Shown: positions 1 to 5,860 of the stretch, piece by piece
Numbering within the stretch: the stretch's first letter is position 1
Layout of the letters: the number at the start of each line of letters is the position of its first letter
NCBI GenBank assembly: GCA_947468985.1
Contig: CANINJ010000121.1
Coordinates: 1 to 6,189 of the forward strand
Length of the DNA stretch: 6,189 nt
From: Bacteroidota bacterium
Lineage (GTDB): Bacteria; Bacteroidota; Bacteroidia; Flavobacteriales; Flavobacteriaceae
Direction of reading: 5' to 3'
Made by a program: the position numbers and the translations under genes
The notes under the pieces: model-generated
The model's input: the letters and a program-made list of their open reading frames with translations, nothing else
Told to the model about the DNA's origin: nothing
Databases searched by the model: none

Positions 1-1
1 A

Positions 2-88
2 AACGAAGTGTACCACGCGCCTGAGCTTGAGTTTTATTACCGAAAACCTCGAGTAGTTATAGCTATTCGAATTCGAATTATAGTGTAA
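2..88 (+). CDS. Possible 3' end of a gene entering from the left edge
   Basis: An open frame runs from the left edge to a TAA at 86-88, giving 28 residues. It ends in a stretch that alternates charged and hydrophobic residues (RVVIAIRIRIIV), which could be a terminal beta strand. The AT-rich, gene-free character of the DNA changes just after the stop, as expected at a gene end. Against it, 28 codons without a stop occur easily by chance. The codons are also less typical of the window than those of the confident genes, with two GAG among its three Glu codons, and I do not recognise the peptide. No function is assigned. The sequence to the left of the window would settle it. Confidence 0.25.
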   Translation, partial: NEVYHAPELEFYYRKPRVVIAIRIRIIV

Positions 89-322
89 AAATATTGAAAA
101 TGTTCGAACAACCAAACAATTTTAATGTTTTTTTATAAAAAAATTATAACATACAGAAAATGTTTGCCCTAGGGTAGTAGCTCAAAATTTTAAAGTATTT
201 ATAAACAATAAAAACAAACCGTAAATTTTCAATTTACAGGTATAATAGAAAAATTTGCGAATTTGCTGTAACTAATTTATTGCTTGTTAGCATAAGACGC
301 TTATCTCGACCTGTAGTGCTAC

Positions 323-406
323 TAGTGGCTCTACCTGCGGCTCTGCCTATGCTACACCAACGGACTGAAGTCCATTGTTACCCTATGTGCCATCCCTACG
401 GGACTC
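323..406 (+). repeat. R1 repeat, copy 1 (REP-like)
   Basis: This 84-bp unit is repeated 92 bp downstream at 415-498 with 81 of 84 bases identical; the last 66 bases differ at only one position. It starts with a 12-bp-period microrepeat (GTGGCTCTACCT, then GCGGCTCTGCCT). It then carries a perfect hairpin, GGACT-GA-AGTCC, at 362-373, and it ends in GGGACTC. The terminal GGACT (401-405) could pair instead with the AGTCC arm, so two mutually exclusive stems are possible. Short hairpin-bearing intergenic repeats like this resemble REP elements spread by REP-associated transposases. That origin is inference, because no transposase is present here. Confidence 0.8.
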
Positions 407-414
407 GCACATGT

Positions 415-498
415 TAGTGGCTCTACTAGCGGCTCTACCTATGCTACACCAACGGACTGAAGTCCATTGTTACCCTATGTGCCATCCCTACGGGACTC
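415..498 (+). repeat. R1 repeat, copy 2 (REP-like)
   Basis: This is the second copy of the 84-bp R1 unit, in tandem with copy 1 at a 92-bp period and with three mismatches. The hairpin GGACT-GA-AGTCC lies at 454-465 and the terminal GGGACT at 492-497. All three mismatches fall in the 5' microrepeat part, while the hairpin and 3' part are unchanged. This suggests a recent duplication or conversion. Confidence 0.8.
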
Positions 499-512
499 TC
501 TCACTCCACGTC

Positions 513-566
513 CCAGAACCAGCGGTTCGGCCCATATTGTAACCCAATGCTTTAGCTTTGGGGATA
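513..566 (+). repeat. R2 repeat, copy 1 (REP-like)
   Basis: This 54-bp unit is repeated at 598-651 (85-bp period, 50 of 54 identical). It begins with a perfect 5-bp hairpin, GAACC-AGC-GGTTC (516-528). It ends with an inverted pair, CCCAA (543-547) and TTGGG (558-562). Its plan is the same as R1: a short hairpin, then ATTGT-(T/A)-ACCC-(T/A)-ATG, then a G-run followed by A. R1 and R2 therefore look like diverged members of one element family. Confidence 0.75.
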
Positions 567-597
567 TAAACACCTACTGACACCATCTCACCACGCA

Positions 598-651
598 CCA
601 GAACCAGAGGTTCGACCCATATAGTTACCCAATGCTTTAGCTTTGGGGATA
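598..651 (+). repeat. R2 repeat, copy 2 (REP-like)
   Basis: This is the second copy of the R2 unit, 85 bp after the first, with four mismatches. One mismatch changes the hairpin loop (AGC to AGA at 606-608) and leaves both 5-bp arms intact. None of the four breaks the GAACC/GGTTC stem, which fits a hairpin that is kept. The 3' half (631-651) is identical to copy 1. Confidence 0.75.
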
Positions 652-721
652 CCACACATATCTGCATCAGATGCTTATCTCTACCTGTGGCTCTAACACC
701 TTATCAGTGACTACATCAGTG

Positions 722-770
722 GCTACACCCACAGACTGAAGTTCATAGTTACTATATGTCCCATCCCGAC
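722..770 (+). repeat. R1 repeat, degenerate third copy
   Basis: These 49 bases align without gaps to the core of R1 (hairpin plus ACCCTATG segment) with 8 mismatches. The hairpin is weakened here: AGACT-GA-AGTTC keeps three Watson-Crick pairs, one G-T wobble and one mismatch. The preceding bases (about 673-721) also echo the R1 microrepeat, with GTGGCTCTAAC and CAGTGGCTACACC. It is an older or decaying copy, which shows the array was built in more than one step. Confidence 0.65.
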
Positions 771-797
771 CACTCAAGTATGTCCTCACAACGGATA

Positions 798-845
798 GGG
801 CGGATTTACTTTTCAGTTCGCTATCGCTCGGGTGCAATCCGTCCC
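798..845. repeat. Inverted repeat flanking a 29-nt spacer
   Basis: GGGCGGATT (798-806) pairs with AATCCGTCCC (836-845) through nine base pairs with one bulged base. The 29-nt spacer contains a CGCTATCGCTCGGG stretch. No T-run follows on either side, so it does not look like a standard intrinsic terminator. It may be another small dispersed palindromic element, since it sits at the edge of the R1/R2 cluster and no gene adjoins it. The function is unknown. Confidence 0.45.
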
Positions 846-887
846 CACAAAGACAAGAAAAAATGAGTGAGTTTAATCTAAAATTAG

Positions 888-908
888 AATCTGAAATAAA
901 TTCAGATT
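888..908. repeat. Small perfect hairpin
   Basis: AATCTGAA (888-895) and TTCAGATT (901-908) are perfect inverted complements separated by five bases. A weaker dyad, TCTAA-AA-TTAGA, overlaps its left edge at 877-888. Neither is followed by a T-run on either strand, and the nearest confident gene starts about 250 bp away. It could be part of a regulatory site or a remnant of an element. The structure is clear but the role is not. Confidence 0.4.
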
Positions 909-976
909 GCCTAAGGGTTGATTCGGTTATTCATTAATTTGGTTATTTGGGAAATCATAAATCTAAAATCGGTGTT

Positions 977-1079
977 CGCATGAAGGGTGGCAGCGGAAAT
1001 CCTCTGTGGAACAAAGTGGAACAGAGATTGTAGCGAACGACCTGACCCGAAGTTTTTACGAAGGGGCATGCCCAAAAAA
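977..1079 (+). repeat. 103-bp dispersed element, copy A
   Basis: This block recurs at 4377-4479 in the same orientation with no gaps and 94 of 103 bases identical. It contains a stem CTCTGT/ACAGAG (1002-1007 and 1021-1026) around a 13-nt loop. It also has a possible TGACCC/GGGGCA stem (1043-1048 and 1063-1068) and ends in the perfect palindrome GGGCATGCCC (1064-1073) followed by an A-run. None of the nine differences falls in these arms or in the palindrome. I recall similar sequences scattered between genes in Flavobacterium genomes, which I cannot verify here. The element could encode a structured RNA or be a non-autonomous mobile repeat. It ends 77 bp before the receptor gene. Confidence 0.85.
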
Positions 1080-1131
1080 TTCTTAACGATAGATTAACAA
1101 ATTATAAGTGGCGATTTACTGATAATTTTAT

Positions 1132-1139
1132 CAATTTTG
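1132..1139 (+). promoter_or_regulatory. Candidate -7 promoter element for the receptor operon
   Basis: CAATTTTG matches the Bacteroidota -7 consensus TAnnTTTG at all fixed positions except the first. It lies 17 bases before the receptor start codon, which would give a very short A/T-rich leader. No clear TTG -33 element is found at the usual 19-base spacing. A short dyad, GATAA-TT-TTATC (1121-1132), sits directly upstream and could bind a regulator. This is a weak call based on position and a partial motif. Confidence 0.3.
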
Positions 1140-1156
1140 CAAATCAATTCTATTCT

Positions 1157-3532
1157 ATGATTTCAAAGAAAATTATCACTGTATTGGCACTGGTTTTATC
1201 GGTGGTTTTTAGCAGTTTCTCCCAAGAAAAAGTTACGCTTAGCGGTGTTGTTTCTGCTGCAAATAGTAATGAAACAATAATTGGTGTAAACGTTGCAATT
1301 CCAGCAATTCCGGCTTATACCACAACCAATGAATACGGTTTTTATTCGATTACGATTCCAAAAGGGAATTATAAAATCGCCATTAGTTCTATCGGTTTTC
1401 AAACCAAAGAAGTTACGCTGGATTTAACCAAAAATACCAATTACAATATTTCATTATCCGAAAGTGGTGAAGAATTACAAGAGGTTATCATCACCGAAAA
1501 AAAGACTACAAACACGCAAAAAGCAGAGATGAGTGTGAACAAACTCTCGATTGCAACCATAAAAAAAATGCCTGTAGTTTTGGGTGAAGTTGATGTTTTA
1601 AAATCAATTTTATTGCTTCCAGGGGTTACAAATGCTGGTGAAGGCGCATCTGGATTTAATGTTCGAGGCGGTGGCGCAGACCAAAATTTAATACTTTTGG
1701 ACGAAGCTACGATTTTTAATTCGTCACACGTATTTGGATTTTTCTCGGTTTTCAATCCCGATGCCATCAAAGATTTAAAGTTATATAAAGGCGGAATTCC
1801 TTCTCGTTTTGGTGGAAGAGCAAGTTCGGTTTTGGATATTTATCAAAAAGATGGGAACTCGAAAAATTATCATGTCAGCGGTGGAATTGGGTTAATATCA
1901 AGTCGGCTTTTAATTGAAGGACCAATCGTAAAAGACAAAGGTTCCTTTATAGTTGCGGGACGAGGTTCTTACGCGCATTTGTTTTTAAAACTTACAGACA
2001 ACAAAAATTCGGCTTATTTTTATGATTTAAATACCAAACTGAATTACAAACTCAACAAGAATAATAGTTTGTTTGTTTCAGGATATTTTGGTCGTGATGT
2101 GTTTAATTTAGCGGGGAGTTTTACCAATATTTATGGAAATGCAACTTCAAACCTAAGATGGAATCACTTGTTTTCGGACAAATTATTCTCTAATCTTTCT
2201 TTGATTTATAGCGATTATTATTACGGCTTGCAATTGGATTTTGTGGGTTTCAAATATGATTCTGGAATTAAAAACTACAATTTGAAATATGATTTTAAAA
2301 ACTATATTTCTGATAAAGTCAAATTGAATTACGGCATAAATTCTATTTACTACGATTTTAATCCAGGTTCCATAAGCCCAACAACTGCTGAATCTGGAAT
2401 TAATTACAAGCAATTAGAAAAAAAATATGCGTTTGAACCTTCTATTTATCTTGAAGCGGAACATAAAATTACCGATAAACTTGAATTAATGTACGGTTTG
2501 CGATACAGTCAATTTTACAGATTAGGTGCGTCAACAGTAAATATTTATCAAAATAATGAAGCTGTAACGTTCAATACTGATTTGAAAATTTACGAAAAAG
2601 GAATCCCAATTGGAACGAAATACTACAACAATAATAAAGTAATTGCTTCATTCGATAATTTTGAACCACGGTTTTCAGCTTCCTATTCATTGGATAAAAA
2701 TCAATCTATAAAAGCAAGTTACAACCGAATGACTCAGTATTTACAATTGATTTCCAATACGTCCTCTCCTACTCCTTTAGATGTTTGGACGCCAAGTGAT
2801 TCCTATATAAAACCACAAATTGCAGACCAAGTTGCGTTAGGTTATTTCAGGAATTTCAATGATGATAAGTATTCTCTTGAAGTAGAAACGTTCTACAAAA
2901 AAGTAAAAAACAGAATCGATTATATCGACGGAGCCAATTTAATTGCCAACGAAGCATTGGAACAAATCATTCTAAACGGGCAATTGAGAGCTTATGGATT
3001 AGAGGTTTTATTACGAAAAAATACAGGAAAATTAAACGGTTGGATTGCCTACACACTTTCTCGTTCCGAACAACAAACACCGGGAAGAACTGCCAATGAA
3101 ATAGGAATAAATAATGGAAATTGGTACCGTTCAACCTATGATAAATTACACAATATAGCAGTTACAGGAAGTTACAATTGGAATGAAAAATGGTCGTTTG
3201 GTGCTAATTTCACCCTGCAAACTGGGCAACCCGTAACGTATCCAAATGGGCAGTACCAATATCAAGGAATTACCGTTCCGAGTTACGGTTTGCGCAATGA
3301 AAATAAATTGCCAACCTACCACCATTTAGACATTTCGGCAACTTACACACCAAAACCTCTCAAGAAAAAAGGGTGGCAAGGGGAATGGGTTTTCAGTGTT
3401 TACAACCTCTATAACCGACAAAATGCTGCTTCCATAAGTTTCCGACAAAATGAAACATCAGGAAGTAATGAAGCGGTTCGATTTTCAATTTTTGGTGCCG
3501 TTCCTGCGGTGAGTTATAATTTTAAATTCTAA
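1157..3532 (+). CDS. TonB-dependent outer-membrane receptor with carboxypeptidase-like N-terminal domain
   Basis: This 791-residue outer-membrane receptor is expected to import a ligand using energy passed on by TonB-ExbB-ExbD. Residues 1-23 form a signal peptide (MISKK, hydrophobic core, then SSFSQ). Residues about 26-110 form a CarboxypepD_reg-like beta-sandwich, common in Bacteroidota receptors (GxV, then TTNEYGFYSITIPKGNY and IGFQTKEV). The plug follows at about 130-230, with the family motifs FNVRGGGADQNLILLDEA (167-184) and NPDAIKDLKLYKGGIPSRFGG (200-220). The rest, to 791, is the beta-barrel, ending in SYNFKF with the C-terminal Phe expected for Bam-dependent insertion. It is shorter than SusC-type receptors, which are usually near 1000 residues, and no SusD gene follows, so a glycan-specific SusCD system is unlikely. 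The DUF4249 gene begins 4 nt after the stop, so the two are surely co-transcribed. The ATG at 1157 is chosen because it starts the signal peptide directly. The ligand is unknown. Confidence 0.95.
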   Translation: MISKKIITVLALVLSVVFSSFSQEKVTLSGVVSAANSNETIIGVNVAIPAIPAYTTTNEYGFYSITIPKGNYKIAISSIGFQTKEVTLDLTKNTNYNISLSESGEELQEVIITEKKTTNTQKAEMSVNKLSIATIKKMPVVLGEVDVLKSILLLPGVTNAGEGASGFNVRGGGADQNLILLDEATIFNSSHVFGFFSVFNPDAIKDLKLYKGGIPSRFGGRASSVLDIYQKDGNSKNYHVSGGIGLISSRLLIEGPIVKDKGSFIVAGRGSYAHLFLKLTDNKNSAYFYDLNTKLNYKLNKNNSLFVSGYFGRDVFNLAGSFTNIYGNATSNLRWNHLFSDKLFSNLSLIYSDYYYGLQLDFVGFKYDSGIKNYNLKYDFKNYISDKVKLNYGINSIYYDFNPGSISPTTAESGINYKQLEKKYAFEPSIYLEAEHKITDKLELMYGLRYSQFYRLGASTVNIYQNNEAVTFNTDLKIYEKGIPIGTKYYNNNKVIASFDNFEPRFSASYSLDKNQSIKASYNRMTQYLQLISNTSSPTPLDVWTPSDSYIKPQIADQVALGYFRNFNDDKYSLEVETFYKKVKNRIDYIDGANLIANEALEQIILNGQLRAYGLEVLLRKNTGKLNGWIAYTLSRSEQQTPGRTANEIGINNGNWYRSTYDKLHNIAVTGSYNWNEKWSFGANFTLQTGQPVTYPNGQYQYQGITVPSYGLRNENKLPTYHHLDISATYTPKPLKKKGWQGEWVFSVYNLYNRQNAASISFRQNETSGSNEAVRFSIFGAVPAVSYNFKF

Positions 3533-3536
3533 GACT

Positions 3537-4358
3537 ATGAAAAAACTACACCTATTTTTCCTTGTAATACTAACTGCTTTGGTTGCAAGTTGCGAAAAAG
3601 TAATCGATGTTGATTTGAATACTATGGCACCAAAATTAGTAATCGATGCTTCAATAAAATGGCAAAAAGGCACACTTGGAAACGAGCAAACTATTAATTT
3701 ATCAACGACAACTTCCTATTACAGCGATCAAATTCCGACTGTTTCTGGCGCAACAATTTTTATAACAGACAGTGCAAATAATATCTTCAATTTTGTTGAA
3801 ACTGCTGGAACTGGAAGTTATAATTGTACTAATTTCACACCTGTTTTAAACGGAAATTACGTTTTAACCGTGCTTATAAATGGGGAAACTTATTCTGCAA
3901 CCGAAACTTTAAAACCAGTTCCACCAATTGATTTTATAGAACAAAAAGACAATACAGGGTTTTCAGGAAAAGACACAGAAATCAAGGCTTTTTATACTGA
4001 TAACGGGGCAACAGAAGATTATTATTTATTCAAATTCAAGCCAAGTTTTTCCGTAATTCCAATTTATTTTTCTCAAGAAGACCGCAATTTTCAAGGGAAT
4101 CAAATATTTGGTTTGTACCGAAGTGACGAATTAAAACCGGGACAAACCTTCGGCATTACACTTTCGGGAATTTCAAAACAGTATTTCAATTACATGCGGA
4201 TTTTGGTTAGCATTGCTGGAAACAGTAGCGGAAGTCCTTTCCAATCGCCGTCTGCAACTGTTCGTGGAAACATTATTAATACCACAACCGAAGCCAATTA
4301 TCCTCTTGGATATTTCAGTTTGTCGGAGCAAGATAATAGGAATTATATTGTAAATTAG
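3537..4358 (+). CDS. DUF4249 family lipoprotein, partner of the TonB-dependent receptor
   Basis: This 273-residue predicted lipoprotein has a signal peptide with a short MKK start, a hydrophobic core and the lipobox VASC, so Cys19 would be lipidated. After EK at +2/+3, the family start KVIDVDLNTMAPKLVIDASI (21-40) is followed by beta-rich sequence. The hallmark C-terminal motif of DUF4249 is then seen: SPFQSPSATVRGNIIN (233-248) and PLGYFSLSE (256-264). The only Cys in the mature chain besides the lipidated one is Cys97. Members are typically encoded next to a TonB-dependent receptor, as here, 4 nt after its stop, which suggests translational coupling. By analogy with SusD, it may bind ligand or cap the receptor on the outer membrane, but this has not been shown to my knowledge. 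It lies at the short end of the size range I recall for the family, yet both ends look complete. Confidence 0.9.
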   Translation: MKKLHLFFLVILTALVASCEKVIDVDLNTMAPKLVIDASIKWQKGTLGNEQTINLSTTTSYYSDQIPTVSGATIFITDSANNIFNFVETAGTGSYNCTNFTPVLNGNYVLTVLINGETYSATETLKPVPPIDFIEQKDNTGFSGKDTEIKAFYTDNGATEDYYLFKFKPSFSVIPIYFSQEDRNFQGNQIFGLYRSDELKPGQTFGITLSGISKQYFNYMRILVSIAGNSSGSPFQSPSATVRGNIINTTTEANYPLGYFSLSEQDNRNYIVN

Positions 4359-4376
4359 TTGATAATTCCGGAATCC

Positions 4377-4479
4377 CGCATGAAGGATGGCAGTGGAAAT
4401 CCTCTGTGAAACGAAGTGAAACAGAGATTGCAGCGCACAGCCTGACCCGAAGTTTTTACGAAGGGGCATGCCCAAAAAA
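4377..4479 (+). repeat. 103-bp dispersed element, copy B
   Basis: This is the second copy of the element at 977-1079, offset by exactly 3400 bp, in the same orientation, with 94 of 103 bases identical and no indels. It begins 18 bp after the lipoprotein stop codon and its terminal A-run forms the left flank of the convergent terminator. The stem arms CTCTGT (4402-4407) and ACAGAG (4421-4426) and the palindrome GGGCATGCCC (4464-4473) are unchanged from copy A. A perfect 10-bp palindrome, ATTCCGGAAT (4365-4374), abuts its left edge and is absent from the edge of copy A. Confidence 0.85.
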
Positions 4480-4504
4480 ACCAATCAATTACGATTGGTG
4501 TTTT
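4474..4504. terminator. Bidirectional intrinsic terminator between convergent genes
   Basis: ACCAATC (4480-4486) pairs perfectly with GATTGGT (4493-4499) around a 6-nt loop. The stem is preceded by an A-run (4474-4479) and followed, after one G, by TTTT (4501-4504), so the RNA of either strand has a stem followed by U residues. It lies 22 bp from the stop codon of the minus-strand gene and about 120 bp from that of the lipoprotein gene. It can therefore end both convergent transcripts. The stem is only 7 bp and not GC-rich, so efficiency may be modest. Confidence 0.7.
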
Positions 4505-4525
4505 CAATTATCTTCTATTTTACAA

Positions 4526-5785
4526 TTACGTTTTCTGCTTTTTCTTTTTAGCCGCAGGAAACAAAACATTGTTCAAAATCAATCGGTATCCGGGAGAATT
4601 GGGGTGCAAATCTAAAACGGTGGGTTCGTCGCCCACTTTATGTTGATAATCTTCGGGATCGTGGCCACCATAGAACGTGAAAAATCCTTTTCCTTTTTGT
4701 CCGTGAATGTAGCGTGCCTCGCTATTCAATAAATTTTCGCCTAAAACCAATACATTCGTTTTGATTAATTCCCTTTCAAAAGCAGTGGTTTGCCCCATAA
4801 ATCCTTTTACTAATTGCGTGTGGTTTTGGCATAGCATACTTGGAATTACGTCCCATTTTGCTGAAAATTCCATTAAAGTGAAATAATCTTTTTCCATTGG
4901 AAGCTGCCGTTTCTCGGTCATATCAATAGATGAGAACTCATAATGATCTGGTTTTCTATCCAAAATATAATCCTTGAAGGCAAAGGTTTTAGAGTAATCA
5001 ATTTTGGATTGGTAATTGCCTTCGCTTGCATCTCCGTCAAACATTGGCTCGCAAATATCAACTCCATCGGCTGATAACGCAATATCGAAACTGTCTGTTG
5101 CGGAACACATTGCAAACATAAATCCTCCCCCAATTACAAAATCTCTGATTTTTTTGGATACAGCTAATTTCTCTTCCGAAACTTTAGAATACCCTAATTT
5201 TATCGCTAATTCTTCGGCTGCTTTTTTTTGTTCTATATACCAAGGTGCATTTCTGTATGCTCCAAAAAACTTCCCGTATTGTCCCGTAAAATCCTCGTGA
5301 TGAAGGTGCAACCAATCGTAAAGTAACAAGCTATCAGAAAGTACTTCTTCGTCATAAATAGGTGTAAATGGGATTTCGGCATACGTCAAAACTAACGTTA
5401 CGGCATCGTCCCAAGGTTGTTTCCCTTTGGGTGTATAAACTGCAATTTTAGGGGCTTTTTCCAAAATTACATTCTCCATATTTTGGGAAGGACTTGAAAT
5501 ATCGTCTAAAATTGATTTGGTTTCTGCGTCAGAAAGCACTTCAAAACTAACGCCACGAATTTTACATTCTTTACGAATTTCTTCGGCATCGGGCAATAAA
5601 AAAGAACCGCCACGGTAATTCAATAACCAACTGGCTTTGTATTTTTTGTCCAAACACCAATAGGTAATTCCATAAGCTTTTAAATGATTTTGCTGTGTGG
5701 TTTCGTCCATTGGCAACAAAATAAAAGATGCTTTTGCTGAAAATGAAATAAGAAGAAAAACAATTAGTATTTTTTTAAAAGACAT
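4526..5785 (-). CDS. Exported protein of the family annotated as 'asparagine synthetase B' (name doubtful)
   Basis: I recognise this 419-residue protein as a family conserved in Flavobacteria and usually labelled 'asparagine synthetase B'. The sequence does not support that role. Real AsnB starts Met-Cys with Cys2 as glutaminase nucleophile, and has an SGGxDS ATP-pyrophosphatase loop. Here there is a type I signal peptide (MSFKKILIVFLLISF, then AKA before Ser20), no Cys2 and no such loop. Visible blocks are KIAVYTPKGKQPWDDAVTLV (113-132), YDWLHLHHEDFTGQYGKF (156-173), a Gly-rich turn with cysteine, GGGFMFAMCSATDSFDIAL (219-237), and GKGFFTFYGGHDPED (365-379). The order of strand, Gly-turn-Cys and late GGHDPE segment suggests a class I glutamine amidotransferase-like or ThuA-like fold, which is inference. 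The tail KKKKQ is basic. The protein probably acts in the periplasm. The gene is co-oriented with dnaB, 75 nt downstream. The ATG at 5785 is chosen because it begins the signal peptide. Confidence 0.85.
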   Translation of the reverse strand: MSFKKILIVFLLISFSAKASFILLPMDETTQQNHLKAYGITYWCLDKKYKASWLLNYRGGSFLLPDAEEIRKECKIRGVSFEVLSDAETKSILDDISSPSQNMENVILEKAPKIAVYTPKGKQPWDDAVTLVLTYAEIPFTPIYDEEVLSDSLLLYDWLHLHHEDFTGQYGKFFGAYRNAPWYIEQKKAAEELAIKLGYSKVSEEKLAVSKKIRDFVIGGGFMFAMCSATDSFDIALSADGVDICEPMFDGDASEGNYQSKIDYSKTFAFKDYILDRKPDHYEFSSIDMTEKRQLPMEKDYFTLMEFSAKWDVIPSMLCQNHTQLVKGFMGQTTAFERELIKTNVLVLGENLLNSEARYIHGQKGKGFFTFYGGHDPEDYQHKVGDEPTVLDLHPNSPGYRLILNNVLFPAAKKKKQKT

Positions 5786-5799
5786 TTTTATTTTTATTT

Positions 5800-5807
5800 C
5801 AAAGGTA
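5800..5807 (-). promoter_or_regulatory. Candidate -7 promoter element before the 'asparagine synthetase B' gene
   Basis: Read on the minus strand, TACCTTTG matches the Bacteroidota -7 consensus TAnnTTTG at every fixed position. It lies 14 bases before the ATG at 5785, leaving a short A-rich leader (AAATAAAAATAAAA), which suits flavobacterial translation starts that lack a Shine-Dalgarno sequence. A TTG -33 element is not seen at the usual spacing. If active, this gene is transcribed at least partly independently of dnaB. Confidence 0.4.
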
Positions 5808-5860
5808 AAGAATTGTATAGAAAATGAATCGCGAAAATAGTAAAATAAACTTGTTATTTT

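Larger units (their letters stand above)
89..1156. other. Long gene-free region with repeats
   Basis: No convincing coding region is seen on either strand over about 1.07 kb. From 89 to about 290 the DNA is very AT-rich with no recognised feature. From about 300 to 780 it becomes strikingly C-rich on the plus strand and consists almost entirely of R1- and R2-type repeats. From 780 to 976 there are isolated inverted repeats. From 977 to 1079 lies a 103-bp dispersed element, and the last 77 bp form the leader of the receptor gene. The region reads as an intergenic repeat nest, not as a decayed gene. Confidence 0.7.

Noticed and set aside
65..78. Perfect 14-bp palindrome ATTCGAATTCGAAT
   Set aside because: It could be an operator, but it lies inside the possible gene end at the left edge, has no gene start near it, and is simple AT-rich sequence in which such palindromes arise easily.
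323..498. Gly-Ser-rich reading through R1 (SGSTCGSAYATPTD and a similar one in copy 2)
   Set aside because: The frame stops at the TGA in the R1 hairpin in both copies and has no start or signal. The repeat is better explained as a non-coding element.
300..780. CRISPR array
   Set aside because: There are only two to three copies of each unit, the units are long (54 to 84 bp) with very short gaps, and no cas genes are present, so it does not fit a repeat-spacer array.
1441..1770. Minus-strand open frame of 109 codons inside the receptor gene
   Set aside because: It is the antisense shadow of the plug domain, with no signal peptide, promoter or known motif.
4406..4615. Plus-strand open frame of 69 codons
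   Set aside because: It begins inside the dispersed element, crosses the terminator and overlaps the 3' end of the minus-strand gene. It has no recognisable domain.
5842..5860. Hairpin AAAATAA/TTATTTT directly after the dnaB stop
   Set aside because: The stem is made only of A-T pairs and has no convincing U-run after it on the minus strand, so it is too weak to call a terminator.
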